From: Limnoperna fortunei
Lineage: Eukaryota > Mollusca > Bivalvia > Mytilida > Modiolidae
Direction of reading: 5' to 3'
NCBI GenBank assembly: GCA_944474755.1
Contig: OX104114.1
Coordinates: 82,570,623-82,634,622 of the forward strand
DNA length: 64,000 nt
How positions within the stretch are numbered: position 1 is the stretch's first letter; each line of letters begins with the position of its first letter. Under the pieces are notes generated by a model. It saw nothing but the letters and a program-made list of their open reading frames with translations. It did not search any database and was not told the DNA's origin. A program made the position numbers and the translations under genes. Positions 1-13,145 of this stretch are shown here, piece after piece.

Positions 1-292
1 ACACTGTTGTTAATGTACGCGTAATAATGCATATGCATAGTTTTATAGGTTTATCTCATATATTATATACAAATTATATTAATATCAATCCAAAATAAAC
101 ACCTAAAGCACATAAAACATGATGGATTTATTCTAAAAAGTTTCATACAGAGAAAGTTCACACTACATGCAACATTTATATTTCGTTTAAATGCAGGAAA
201 TGGTATAATTATTAAACAAACTATGGCCTTACCATCTTAAGTGTATTTCACAAATGCTTAAATCTGTATTGTTCTTCATTTCTTCATTCCAG
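1..292. other. AT-rich sequence, probably galectin gene intron
   Basis: No coding signal or repeat is recognisable. The stretch ends in a pyrimidine-rich tract and an AG acceptor at 291-292, so it is most simply an intron of the galectin-like gene whose first exon or exons lie off the left edge. Confidence 0.4.
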
Positions 293-3200
293 TCATTAAT
301 ACTAGATTCACACGTTAAAATAGATGTTGGGGATAGATTTACAGTAAGATACACAGTCAAGCCAGATACCGCGCAGTAAGTGATTGTAGTAACTTATATT
401 GTGATATTGTTAAGCAATAAAACAAACTATAAGAAAAGTGGTACGCACTGAAATACAGTAAAAAAAAAGGCAGATCAGAAAACGGAGTTTTGATTTGGGT
501 AATCTCCATTCAAAGTTTTCTTTGGAGGGATCTATTATTTTACCCTTAATACAATCTATTTAGGAGCTTCAAATGAATTTCGATGTTTGAATAAAATATT
601 AATATATTGTATAGCATTAGATAAAGTTTGTTGTTATTGCGCAAATGTGGTTATTAAGTCGTCAAAACAAAGGGTTTTTTTTAATTTTTTCCACCGTTTC
701 TTTTTTTATTGCGGTTTCCACTTTTCTTGATCGTGATCTATTCCGATACATTTACCAGAGAAAACTTAATAGAATCAAATGATACCTGGCCGCGTTATAG
801 ATCGACATATTGTGGGCTACAGTCAATTATGGCTGCCACTTTACTGCACCAACACAAAAAACTGGGAAAAATTTTACCGTGGTTCAATTTAAATTAAGTT
901 TGCGGGGAAGTAAATTTTATTGTTATCAAGTCTAATTTCCAGAGATTAGATTTTAGTGTTTTGAATGAAACGCTGCTTTCATATTTTTTGTTACGTGCGT
1001 TTCAAAATGGCTTCACACTATGAAAGGTTTTCCGATTTCAACGAAATTTGATGTGTAGGTAGATGTTCATGTCCTGAGTCGAACGCCATACTATTCATTG
1101 GGATTTTGTGCCAGAGAAATATTGTTTTTGCTCTGCTTCTTATTACGTACCCGACTAAGTGTAAAACGCTTTAACTGATCAATTTTACTTTTATCGATGT
1201 AATGGAGGGTTACTGAAAGGTACACTTTTATGAATTTCGACGCGAAAGCCACCGTTCTCTGAAATCATTTATCATTTTATCACACGCCACCCACCCACCC
1301 CCTGCCTAAAAACAAAAAAAAATTGCCTGCATCTAAGTAATAATATATCTATAATTAATTTATCCGGATAATTCTACCCATGTTTAGGCCGGCTTATCAT
1401 TTTTAAATCAAACGCAGCGTTTTAAATGGAACATCATTATGCATATTCTAATCTATATTTTGTTTTGTTTTGCAGATTTAACGTTAATCTTATCGATAAC
1501 ACCCTTAACGAGAATATAATACTTACCTTCAATCCGAGATATATAAACGACGGCACGAACAATAAGGTCCTTGTCCTGAACACCAAAGTCAATGGAAATT
1601 ACGGTTCTGAAGAAAGGCATGCCGGAATTCGCGACCTAAGAGGAAACGGGGCAGTGATTTTCGATGCACATGCCGATATGTTTGTGGTATGTTGATGTAA
1701 GCTAAAAATACAGATAAAGAAAGATTAGATTAAAGATATATTGAAATGCCATAATTTTGAAATCTTTAGGCTCGAACATGACTTCAGATATAATCTTATT
1801 CGTATTGACTGTCCTTAGCATTACCTTACATAATTATATTACATTCTGTGGTTACAATAAACCAAATATCTGTCAACAGTACACTGAAAAATGTTAACCC
1901 GAAGACAGCATACAGAAGAAAATACACGGATGCATCTCATTGGGGTTCTAAAAACAGGAAAATAAAAAAATATAAACGTTATTGATTGAAAATGTTTTAT
2001 ATTTGTAGGACATATAAAGGGGCCCGGAAAATAGAGCTTTCTTCTAAACGAAAGGGGTTAGACATTATGTTTATTTCATTCAATGCGATTTTTTCACCCA
2101 AAATTTTTGCCGCACATATATGACCGGGTTGCACGAAGTGGAAAGCCCGGTTATAGTATGGTTAGGTCGGGCGGGAGAGCGGGTGGGTGACAGAATAAAC
2201 AGGGCATCTAGTTAATGAAATCAACTCCCCCTACAGTTATCAATTCATATCTCTGAAACTTCACAGAAAGATTGCAAAGTATCAAAGTAGTGCATCTGCT
2301 ATTATGACAGTGTTCAAAATAATTTGTCTTAATTTGTCGAGACTTTTTTCAAAACATTTCAAAAGACGTACCAATATTGTGTAATCAGCTCTTCCTACAG
2401 TTTTCAACCCAGCTCTTTGATATTTCACACGAATATTGTACATGATTTGAAGTTGTGCACCTGCTATTACGATACTATCCAGACTTGTGAACTTTTCATA
2501 AAATAGTTGCAGAAGACAGTACCTATTTTTGTAATCATCTTTTCCCTACCGTTTTCAACGTTTTCAACACTGATCTATTAAACATCACAGATAAGTTGCA
2601 CATACATTGAAGTTGTGTACTTTTTCCAAATTTTCCAGACTTTGTAACTTTTCAGTTCATTTTTTAGAACATTCGCAAAAGTCAGTAAAATTGTAAACAA
2701 TTCCCCATTTTTAACGGCACATGCTTTGCAAACCAGTTATTTCAGACATTTAACGTATTAATTGTTAATAATGAGGTTTAAAATTATAACTTACACAAAC
2801 AACTGTTTTCGGTGGTTAAATTAAAGGATTTTTGCCCATTAAATCTTAATTACCGATAGCGACACCGTACATGAATGCGTGTTTGAGCTCACTGTGGGCA
2901 GGGTGAGCTCGATCTTAATCTTAATTGACAAGGACTGTCAGTTTTCTACCGAATGTCGGTAGTTTACTCCGGCTTCCTCTCACAAACAAACAAACATATT
3001 CTGATCTATCGTAGCAAATCTATCAGTAGTAGACGCGTCCATTGTTGTTGACACAATTTTTGTATAACAAACGCAGGACATGAATCCGATGCATCGAATA
3101 TACATTTTGTGTTAAATTAATCAGATACATTGTTTGGATGACTGAGCTTAAGACTACTATACCGATTATCTACTGAACCATTGAACTTCGATCTATTTTT

Positions 3201-4381
3201 AAAACAAGTCAATATTGGATTCCGCTTGAACGCTTGTGTACAGGACTGTGCAGAGGACAAATATAACTATATTTTGATGCAATTGCAATACTGTTGAGAT
3301 TTAACATGACCCGAAAGTAGTTTTTAGAAAAATCAAAATTGTATATGATATATAATATAAAAGATTTTATAGTGGAGGCAACAGTGCATATAACTAGTTC
3401 TTCACAATATGATTAGGTAATTTTGTTCCTACTGGCATACGTTGTCGTTGAAATCATCATGAATTATGTTTGTTTTTAACTTTTTTGCAGAGATATGTAT
3501 ACCATGACAAATTTAAAGAATTATTCTGTGGTAGACTATAGTGTCTTTTATCAGCAAAAGCTATTACTTCGTAAATATACTTTGCACCTTTAGACACATT
3601 TCATACGCATTCAGAGAAAAAACTAAAGCAAATTTCTGTATAGAAAAAGCCACAAAGGGTTCTTTGACATAGACAGACGTGTCTATATATTGGGTTGTCT
3701 ATGAAAAAAATTTCATTTAATATAGAATTTACAACGCATGACGCGCGTTTCGTCTGATCAAAACACTTCAGTAGTGCTCAAACACAAAAAATATTTTAAA
3801 TTAAATGATTTAGATGTTGTAGAGCTTTTATCACCAAATTCAAGAGGTTTTACCAAATCCGACGAAGGCTAACTACATAGTGAACATGGCAAAACTTTAG
3901 AATTAAAATAATTTTCTAAATTTAATTTACACAATGAAACAGTTAAACATCATATCAGCACCGGTGTGACTACTGAGCTTGTGAAACCCTCGAGGACTAA
4001 CAGTCCACTAGCAGACGCATAGACCCAGGGGTTGCCAATAAAATGTTCTCAACGATATCTGTTGTAAAACAGTATAAGATACCAACGTTAATAATAAATT
4101 TATCTCATATAGAAATGTAATAAAGACAACAAGACAAACAAAAAAAAAAAATAAATGAAAGCAGAATTCAACCACACATACTAAAATATATAATTACACG
4201 TGTCTAAACTCGTTATTGCTATATATACTTCCAGATAACAGCGGCAGATGGGACAGTATTTAGATATAAATCGCGTCTCCCCGTGGAGACCAGTTCACGA
4301 ATAACGATAATCGGAGGCGATATTGTCAGTGTTTTGCACGAGGTACAATTAATCTCAATTGATTGTTTTGTGGTTTTATAA
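293..4381 (+). CDS. Galectin-like carbohydrate-recognition domain protein (5' partial)
   Basis: Three exons can be joined in phase: 293-375, 1476-1686 and 4235-4381 (stop TAA), each with AG acceptors and GT donors. Exon 1 gives the first strands (LDSHVKIDVGDRF). Exon 2 gives the core QFNVNLIDN, then LTFNPRY, VLVLNTK and YGSEERH. Exon 3 gives the closing strands (DGTVFRYKSRLP, ITIIGGDIVSV). This order is the classic galectin beta-sandwich; galectins bind beta-galactosides in the cytosol or outside the cell. Two usual sugar-contact residues differ: the His of the H-x-N-P-R signature is Thr, and the Trp before G-x-E-x-R is Tyr, while Asn, Arg and the Glu are kept. Binding may therefore be altered. 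The start and any further domains lie to the left. The last exon could instead be spliced at GAG/GTACAA, so the C-terminus is less certain than the fold. Confidence 0.8.
376..1475 (+). other. Galectin gene intron
   Basis: GT donor at 376 and AG acceptor at 1474-1475. No other gene is seen; the short open frames inside have no recognisable product. Confidence 0.6.
2876..2995 (+). repeat. Truncated tRNA-derived SINE (body only)
   Basis: The segment shares with the full SINE copies the order GTTTGAG...CTCACTGTGGGCAGGGTG, CTTAATTGACAAGG, CCTACCGAA-like and CTCCGGCTTCCTC, and ends in CAAACAAACAAAC. The tRNA-like A box and the 3' tail domain are missing. Confidence 0.6.
3731..3900 (-). repeat. Relic of a hammerhead-ribozyme (retrozyme-type) repeat
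   Basis: On the minus strand, 3783-3731 reads GAGCACTACTGAAGTG followed by a short stem and GACGAAACGCGCGTC. This order matches the compact hammerhead layout (CUGANGA, stem II, GAAA, very short stem III, GUC cleavage triplet) that I recall as abundant in bivalve retrozymes. The conserved last A of CUGANGA is T here, so the copy is probably inactive. The adjoining sequence to about 3900 (AAATCCGACGAAGGCTAAC and following) fits the body of that repeat family. The family assignment is from memory. Confidence 0.5.
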
Positions 4382-7300
4382 CAAAATGTTCAATAGTTTC
4401 TGTAGTTTTATGTATCGTGCATTTGTTTATTGTATTAGAAGCACCTTTCTTTTGATCCTTTTACGAATTAATCACACTTAATCTGTGTGTTGTGTAAAAT
4501 TATGCTTTAACATTAGAATGGTTCCTCGTCACCTGACAGAAATCCCCATTCAAATACATTGAAGTATGTATGCTGGAATTAACTACACTAATTATATTGT
4601 AATCAACCAACTTCTAAGTTCATGGCCACCAAAGGCGAACGATAACCAGCGTTTCAACATAAAATACAAATAATTAGATTTTATTTAATAAAACAAAATT
4701 TTACCATTGTTCCACCAGATGTACCAAATAAACTGCAAATTGCCCCAAGGCAGATATCTAACTCGCGATTGTTTGACCACTAATGTCACGCCCAGTTCAA
4801 ATTATATTGATTAAATTGTCTTACAAAACATATATACTATAGTTTACTCATTAACATATTTAAACAAACTCTAAATACGGACTTTAATAAACAAATTTAC
4901 TCGTAAAAAGCATGATATATATAACAATTAAAATGCATTGGTGACAATATAGTTGTTCACGAAAAATATTGGCATAAAAGATATAATATTGCTATAAAGG
5001 TAAGTTAAAATCAAGAATTGCAGAAACTTACTTACCACCGAGCAGCAGCCTACCCACCATACGCAAACTGAGCTAGAGAATACCTTCATTGTGGTATTGC
5101 CTGCATTAAATTTACTACACTTCTTATTGTACAACTTTAAGAATTAGCGCATTAATATAACAAAGTAATTTAAAATACATAAGTTACGAAATTTGTCCTA
5201 TTTTTTAAATCTCAACCATGTTTAAAACATTGTTAGTTAAATGTGCCTGCTTTATAATTGTTCTTAGCTTGATTCTAATCCGTTTTTACAATATTCATTT
5301 GGTTTTATACGCTTTGAATTTGTCTTATCTGATATGTGTACTAATTTTGGATTAGTTTTACCTCGATAACCACTGTCTGCTGTTTTATAATAATTAGTAT
5401 CAAAGTTTCAAAATTGCGTTTTATTTAATGAATTCATACATTTTGGAAGGTAATAATTTGACAGAAGTGTTCCGTGGCTAAATAACATTAAACAGGTTTC
5501 ATTTGTGTTTTTAGTTACATTGCTTGACGTGTAGTTGTAATGAATTATGAGTATCATAATTCACTCAATTGCCTGAATAAAAGTGTTCTTTTAACACTTT
5601 CTTGGAATCATCATGCCGGCTACACAGATCAAGATCTAAGATAAATATGCACAATCGGGACAATAGTTTTTTTTATAGAATCTATAGTTCAGTTCAGGTT
5701 ATTAGCAGGAACGCCACAAAAATTGTCTCTTTTCATGAGGAAGTAATATACATTACGTCACATAAAAGTACAGTAAACCAATTATATTTATAAATCCATT
5801 TTTAAAGCCTGTCAACACTACATATATATATTTGTTGTTACATTAGCAAAGTCATTCACTTGCATGCTGAATAAGTTTCCTAGTTTTGTCCTGAATGTCT
5901 CCTAATGTGGGAGAACCAGTTTTGTTCTTTAACGGGATGATACGGATAAATTTTCTGTTATTAAGTCATTTTGATCCATTTTACTCACTTAATTCCTATA
6001 GACAGAATATTTATCATCCTGACAAATGAATGTATAAATGTTGATATTTGTTAATGTACTCTTCCATTTCTTGTATTGTTGTACGTTTCAATTAAAGAAG
6101 AATTGAATTCAGACTCGCCATCCGCAACTCTTGTTGCTTAGTCCTTCCACTCTTTTCCAACCAAGAATCTAAGGTTGTCTTGCTCAAACGAAATGGTGGG
6201 TTAAACCAGGTTTTATGGCATGCCAAACATTTCGCATCCATTACTGTAGAATGGGCGTGTGTTAGTTGATTAAAATAGTATCATATACCACTAGTCACTA
6301 CTATGTGTATCCAACAATCGTCGTAAGTCACATTAATATGAATGACTCCTTAAAGAGCTAGACATCAAGGATAACTCTGGTAATTCCACATACAAACGTA
6401 TCACATTTGACAAAGATAAAATCCTGGCTAGCCATGTCCTTCACGATTTCTTTGAAAATTATTTAAGACACATTCTAAAGACTTACCATACTTGTTTTGG
6501 ATTCCCCAATTGCATAAAAATCCTTATAAGGAAAGATACATAGCCGGCTTATCTACATGCTCTACCAAAGAGTTGTCTAAATGATTAACTAAGATATTGT
6601 CTGCAGTAAAAGAAGGTCAGCAAAATTACTGTTAAACTGTTTATTTGCGAAGTAATATTAATCATATGTGGATTCTTAAAGTTTCAAATTTTTTTTTTAA
6701 AATTTACGTGGATTTACGGTGTCGATATTTATCAATTAATCGGTATGCAATAGCTTGCGGCGAGTATACTGGCGCCTATTTCTTCAGGATAATCTTATAA
6801 ATCAAGGTTACAAGACAAAACGATTCGTCCGCGCCATTAAAAACTTTTACTATAGATATCTTGTTTGAAAACATGGTTGCAGATAGTTTTCCCAATGTTT
6901 TATTTCAGTGTTCGATAAATGTGCTACGATGATTGTTGGATACACCTATTACTATTACTATTATAAGTGTGGATGATAGCCATACATTTTGATCAACTAA
7001 CTAACTCACATACTACAGTAATAGAAGCGGGAGATTTGCCATAAGACCCGGTTTAACCAACCATTTCTTTCCTTTGCTGTATTTACTATATTTTTGCTTG
7101 TTGGTTCTGGAGTTTGTCGGTTTCTCGGACTTTGTTGATTGTCTTTTGACAGTTTTAGCGGTGTACGGTATTTTGTTATTACCTTCATTTAAATACAAAC
7201 ACGTTAGTTGTTAGAAAGCGTTATGTCGTTGGTTGTAAACTTTTGAAATTTGTGCTCAGTAACACTGACCTGTTTTGGAAAATAACATTATACACTCCAA

Positions 7301-7909
7301 TACACGTTAACGAAAAGAGGGCTTAACAAATTGTTGCATTACTATATTCACACTTGAGTTACATCTACAGACTTCGGAACATTTGACACGCCATCATGTT
7401 TCAAATTGGTGGTCATTAACATTTCAAAATCACACATACACACAAACGACATATACATATATAGCGGACGCTCCGAATTTAAATTTCATACGCACAGTGT
7501 GCAAATACTAACACTGTATGTTCAAAAAGCGTAAACCTAACAAATAATGTCCATGTGTTAACGTGTGTTTAAAACGTTTACATTTCCAAGTGTTCAATAA
7601 ATTATAACACTTTATGTTCAAATGTGGAAATGAATTTGATTTTGCTTTTATATTATTTTGATGCACATTGAATAGATTAAATACATGTATATACATTATG
7701 ATATTACTAAATGCCTTTAAAATAGCTAATGAAAGTGATTCTAAAAATTTGCTAAAATGTGCAGTTGTCACGTCGTTTCTTTACCTAATTATAGAACAGA
7801 TTTTTAAAATGTATACCTAGCTCTGAAATAGACATACGAATGAGATACGAGTAGTGGCTTGTCCGTGATATAAAAACAGTAGTTCTTGGTTCCACGGTCC
7901 TTTAAGATG
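4382..7909. other. Intergenic AT-rich stretch
   Basis: No gene can be supported here apart from one possible short exon at 5036-5089. Small open frames at 4928-5134, 5602-5793 and 7006-7198 have no recognisable product. The segment 7265-7625 holds scattered ACAC/GTGTTAAA motifs resembling 10160-10470 and may be a decayed dispersed repeat. Confidence 0.5.
5036..5089 (-). CDS. Possible signal-peptide first exon
   Basis: On the minus strand an ATG in a fair context (ACAATGAAG) opens 18 codons, MKVFSSSVCVWWVGCCSV, ending exactly at a consensus donor GGTG/GTAAGTAAG. The residues are hydrophobic like a secretion signal. No downstream exon was found on that strand, so this is only a candidate. Confidence 0.2.
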
Positions 7910-8645
7910 GGTACATCATCGACGAGTTGAAACTGGGTGGTGCAGTGGTTTCTTTAAAACTGACAGGGAGGTTCTAGGTGGTGTAGATGTTTAAAACTGG
8001 CAGGTTGGCGCAGGATAAGTCTAACAACAGTCAAAAGATGTTACACCATTGTGAATTTTAATGTATTCAATGAAAGACAACTCTTACTCCACACCAGACC
8101 TATGATCCATTTGGTAACCATTTCATACAATGACAAAAAAGAATTATGCAGTAGATCCAATTCAACAGTTGTGTTATTACATACCAAATGGGATTAACTG
8201 TTTGTATTTATTATTTAAACATTATGATGATAGTGAATGTTGACCTGTTGTTTGTTTATACATTCTTAGTTTAAATTGTCATTTTTATTGTAAGTTTATG
8301 GGGAGCTGAATGTTGTAACTCTAAATCAGATAATGGTCAACCTTTCAATTGGATGAACTTTATTAATTCAGTTAAAATAAGCATTCCTTGTCATCTTAAT
8401 CTGTTGGATGTTGTCTACTAAACATCAAGTCAAGCATATTTCTTCTATGTCATGGAATGAAATGATGTGTTGATCATAGGTCTGGGGCGGAGTAAGGTTT
8501 ATCTTTCTTTTGTATAAATAATAATTAACAACGGGTTTAACTAGACCCATCCTGCGCCATTCTGCCAGTTTAAAGGTCTACATCAACCAGAACCACCCTG
8601 TCAGTTTTAAAAACGTCACCCTGGTACCACCTGTTGTCACACTGT
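7910..8645. mobile_element. Foldback / MITE-like element with long imperfect inverted repeats
   Basis: The left arm around 7955-8030 (ACTGACAGGGAGGTTCT..., AAACTGGCAGGTTGGCGCAG) is repeated inverted at about 8535-8625. An inner pair matches as well: ACTCCACACCAGACCTATGATC near 8093 against the reverse of the stretch near 8475-8495. No transposase is seen, so this is a non-autonomous palindromic element. The ends are approximate. Confidence 0.55.
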
Positions 8646-11432
8646 CAATGCATCACTGTTTCACTGTTTTCATATCATGGTTTCGCCACTACTTATATGG
8701 TGTAGATTATTACAAAGTGAAATGCCTACTGTATATTTGAAAGAGAATTGCGTAAATGAAAAAAATGACACCAGGCCTGTGAGGCCAGGATATGCATCAA
8801 GTGTTCCATTTCTGAACACTAGTGCTTGCTGTAGTAGCAGAAAACACCTCGAAATGCAATAAGTCTGCACCACGTTTTCTTAAAATATACACTTTAGAAA
8901 ATTCATTTACATATGCAGCATAAAATAACCCAACGTGTTTGTTAATTGTGGGTTTGTAGTATATGACAAGTGAGTTTAGAACCAAGTGCGTCATGCCAGT
9001 TATACCCAAGGCAACTTCTAAAGCACATAAGAAATAATCTCGTCTATCCAAACTGAAGGACTAATAGAAATAAAACACATATGTTTGACATATCATGAGA
9101 TGTGCGTTATCGGGTCGAGATTCTACGCAAAAATCGCAAAATTTATTGAAAGTGGTTTTGGATGAATGAATTTATAGCTTCATGCAGGAAAGTTGTTTTT
9201 GTTCCGTCAAATGTTTTAAACATTTCAATTTCATTTTCTGTATATATTTTAATATTTGAAAATTAAATCACTGTCACCTGCAACGCATGGCAGGTGGATG
9301 AAATGATTTAATAAATCTTTCAGAATTGTTAGACATATTGTGTATTAAGACATGTACCAAATTTTATCTGATCATTTATTTGGAGTTCTTTACATGTTTC
9401 TGTCATTTTTACAATTGGACGAACTTGTGAAAAAGAAATCATGTGCCGTTAAGAGACATGCATAGCTACCTGTAAAAGTTTTGTTCTCTTTCTTTTCCTT
9501 TCATCACATACAATCTATGTTAAATGTTACGAATCAACAGGGAACTGTATTATCAGAAAAAATTGATGATTTTTCTTATAATGTTTTCATCATTTTGTCT
9601 AAATATATTAATATTGTATACGTGTTATATGAAATGATATTTTACCACTCAATTTATGTGCTTACTTTAATACAAAGCAATATACTATATTGTATTGTAT
9701 TATTGGCTTAAATAGAAATTTTTGTCATGTATTCTTAATATTTTAATGCAAAAAATATACAATTGAAATGAATTCAGTTTTAACAATGAATCTGAATTGG
9801 TAATGACCTGTGTAAAACCCAACTTTTAACACTTGTTTCTACTGGAAGTAGCCATCTTGAATAATCTGATTAATTATAAATTACGTTTTGGTGTGTTTTT
9901 TATGGCAATAAAGGAAAGAAAAATCATAACATTATTTTTTATGTTTTTACAATCTGATACATTTAAAAATCAATATTTATCTCTATCATAGATATTACTT
10001 ATGAAAATATGCCAAAATGCTATTTAATATGGAAAATATATTTTCATATCTACAATAGACTATTGATGGCAGTACAACTGCATTTCCTAATCGACTGATC
10101 CTACTTTATAATTTACTTTGTTAGAACATGTTACTCATTTGTTCCTAATATGAACATTTCAGAATTCTACTTTTTAACATATTCCTTATAAACTTTTAAA
10201 AAGTGTTCAGGATAATAACATCTTTTCCTTTAACATGTTCGGTGTGTTTAAAAGTGTTGAAGGTTCTTTTAACAAGTCTTGACATACAACTCTTCAACTT
10301 ATGGACGTGTTCGAAATATTGCGCTCTAGGTATTCAAAAGTGTTCATAAACGACACAGTTTGTCACTCAACACCAGAACCCCTGTGTTAAAAAAAACCAT
10401 TACACTTCAATACGTGTTACAAATAATTGTTCATTATGTTTTCACAGTTTTAACACTTCAATTTACAGTGTAGAAGGCTTCATGGATACCAAGGTCATAA
10501 AACTTGATATTGTAGTACACATTGTTGCATCCTTTAAGCAACATATTTCCTATTTGCAGCGCATATGTCCGAAAGTTTCCGTGAAACATTTCTTGGCTTT
10601 TGTAAGTCGGAATATTTGTGTTAATGAATTAAACGTTTCAGGCTACTTTCAGACATCTTATTTCATTTAATTTAGCGAGATGTCCACCCGTTTATTATTA
10701 ATTTCTTCGGATTTTTTTACCTTTTGATACAGCGTTTTTGATGAGTTATAAACACACATCAGCCAGAAACATTAACATTTTCTAAATTTTGTTTTAAATA
10801 TCATTATGATTTCCGATGATTTCGTCAGGCTAAAGGAGATTTGGATTATTTACCGAGCTTCTACCCCAGAAAGCGACACATTAGAGGAGGACAGTCTGAC
10901 AGACTCATAACGTAAATGGCAACCTCCTTTTACGCCTTCACTGAAAACCCGCAACGAACAATTAAAAGAGGAATGCATCGCTAGATATGCCTTTATAAAT
11001 ATCATAAAATGCATTAGGCAACAACTTGCAGTTTCCGGGATATTTGGTGAACAATATTAGCCGTAAGGAAGAACAATAGGATAATACCAGAAACAACTAG
11101 TGCATGAGTCACAATATAATAGGAGGTGTTCACATTCAATATATATACAAATACAAAGCATAGTTCGAAGCTTACCCTTGGTATTATGTGTCTTCTTTTG
11201 GTTTTAATTTCTGGCTTTAATTCTTTGGCACCTGTCACGTGATTGTAATTAACCATCTACTTCTTGGTGCATCTTTGGCTAATAGTATTTTAGTCGTAAC
11301 TATTCGTACACCCATTAAGTCGATATGTGGGTGCCTCCGACCTAACTGTAATTGTAAGATAACAAAGCTCCACCTCTGACGCTTTATGTAACGTTAATTG
11401 TTGATGATGATGTCCGTTCGTCTTTTATACCA
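8646..11432. other. Intergenic AT-rich stretch
   Basis: No supported gene. At 10160-10470 there are many GTGTTAAAA / AACACTTCA motifs in both orientations, suggesting a decayed MITE-like repeat. An open frame at 11014-11256 on the minus strand has a donor-like AAGG/GTAAGC but borders a Ty3/Gypsy remnant and is probably not a host exon. Confidence 0.4.
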
Positions 11433-12060
11433 CTGGTATAAGATTCCATTTAGGATGCTGCCTTTGTTGAGACCCCATGACTGTTTCCCGAGCCGCACTG
11501 TTGTCGTCTGGTAAATTTCCTGTCTCGAGATATATGTAAATGATTATAAAATAAGCACATTCCTTCTTCCACTTACCTATATCATAGTGGTCTTCAATTG
11601 GTTGTGCAATATTGGCATCATATAGCACTGCTACAACATTAATTGGTCATTATCCTTATCATAAAAGAAATGTACTTCGGTACGAAATATTGGCTGTTCA
11701 GTCAAAGATAGCACATCCGCATATTGTTAGAACATCATCTATTTTATCCTTGTCAGGATGGTTCTCCGGATAGGGGCGTCGACTAAGTGCATCTGCACTG
11801 ACCTGTATTCAAAGTACCTTAAAATTTGATGTGTTATACTTCAAAGTTGTAATGTTGTAACGCCATTGCCCAACGGAGTAACCTACCTGCCTTATGCTTT
11901 GTGTTTTGTAGCTAGCACAAAGCTTTATGATCCGTGCTTAAAGCAAACCTATTATGTGACAAGTACTTGTTGTCATTACTTTACAGTACGAAAATGGCTT
12001 ATGGACAGTGGATTCATAAAATCTTATTATATAAATTATGTGTTGTTGGTGTGTCCTACA
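11433..12060 (-). pseudogene. Ty3/Gypsy retrotransposon pol remnant (RNase H to linker before integrase)
   Basis: On the minus strand, fragments of the RNase H end occur in order: a TDHKA-like piece near 11920, RWAMALQHYNFEV near 11830-11890, and SADALSRRPYPENHPD near 11735-11800. ADALSR is the usual end of Ty3/Gypsy RNase H. Further down at 11440-11540, YLETGNLPDDNSAARETV and SQQR match the linker that precedes the integrase zinc finger. Stops and frame changes separate the pieces. No LTR, protease or full integrase was found. It is a dead fragment; the family call rests on recognised motifs only. Confidence 0.6.
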
Positions 12061-12231
12061 AATGTTAATGTGGAGATACCACGTTTGAAGGATTCAAACA
12101 TTGCCCCTGTTATAGACTTGCTTCAGATAAACCCAATGCATGTAAATTATTACATACTACCTATGATATAAAAATTATGTTATCAGTCTGCTTATATATG
12201 TGTCTTCGTATGTTGTAGATGTGGAGTGTAG

Positions 12232-13145
12232 GACAAAATCCCCCCCCCCCCCCCGGACAAAATCCCTTCCGCGTAATTTAGCATAGGCGGACAGAATCCT
12301 CCTCATTAATTTTATAAGGCGGACAAAATCCCCCTTGTAAAGTTTTCAAAAGTTTTCAAGGCGGACAAAATCCCTCCCGAATCTGATTTTTTTTTAAAGT
12401 TCAAATCAGTACAGTCTCGTACATATACATATATAAACCTTAAAAAAAATGACCTGATATTTTACTATAAAAAACCCAGATTTTTAATTACTTAATAATA
12501 ATGATTGTTTGACTCAATTGCTTTATTGGTGATTTGTTAATTAAATTGGTGATTTGTTAATTAAATTGGTGATTTGTTAATTAAATTGGTGATTTGTTAA
12601 TTAAATTGGTGATTTGTTAATTAAATTGGTGATTTGTTAATTAATATGTTTGTGATCAAACGAATGTCGCTTACTTGAGTAAAACATTCTGTATATCTTG
12701 TAGAAAATTGAAACGGGTATGTATTTTTTATAAATAAGTTATTATTTAGTAAAATAATGGTATAATTTAGTTCAACCAATTGAATTGTTTGTTCGGAAAA
12801 TAATAATGAATGGGATCAAATGGCGCGGTTCCTTTATTAACACATGTCGTGCCAAACAATACAAACAAATCGACTTGATGTGTCTCAGTGAAAAAAACCC
12901 ACCACGTTTTTATTTTTGCCTCATTGACCATTTCAAGTACCACGTAAAAAAACTATTAAAGAAGAAGCACAATACTTATTGATATTACCATAATAAGACT
13001 CGGGAGGGATTTTGTCCGCCTTGAAAATTGTACAGGGGGGATTTTGTCCGCCTTTTAAATTTAATGAGGGGGATTTTGTCCGCATATGCTAAATTACACG
13101 GAAGGGATTTTGTACGGGGGGGGGCGGGTGGTATTTTGTCCGTCC
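12232..13145. mobile_element. Palindromic repeat element with GGCGGACAAAATCCC subrepeats
   Basis: The left arm, about 12232-12385, carries four or five copies of GGCGGACAAAATCCC-like units separated by short spacers. The right arm, about 13003-13145, carries the same units in reverse (GGGATTTTGTCCGCC). Spacers match too, e.g. TAATTTAGCATA on the left against TATGCTAAATTA on the right. The roughly 600-bp centre is AT-rich and contains a 20-bp tandem array. No protein is encoded; a DNA-transposon-derived foldback element is the best description. Confidence 0.65.
12523..12644. repeat. 20-bp tandem repeat, six copies
   Basis: The unit TTAAATTGGTGATTTGTTAA repeats with exact 20-base spacing; the first copy differs in its first bases. 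It lies inside the palindromic element. Confidence 0.95.

Larger units (their letters stand above)
1687..4234 (+). other. Galectin gene intron with repeat fragments
   Basis: GT donor at 1687 and AG acceptor at 4233-4234. It contains a low-complexity dispersed repeat around 2100-2700 (a stretch near 2140-2200 resembles one near 20800-20830), a SINE body fragment and a hammerhead-type repeat relic, listed separately. Confidence 0.55.

Noticed and set aside
11014..11256. Minus-strand frame with a donor-like site, possible host exon
   Set aside because: Next to a Ty3/Gypsy remnant on the same strand; no partner exon found.
12523..12644. CRISPR-like array
   Set aside because: The 20-base units are contiguous with no spacers, in animal DNA.
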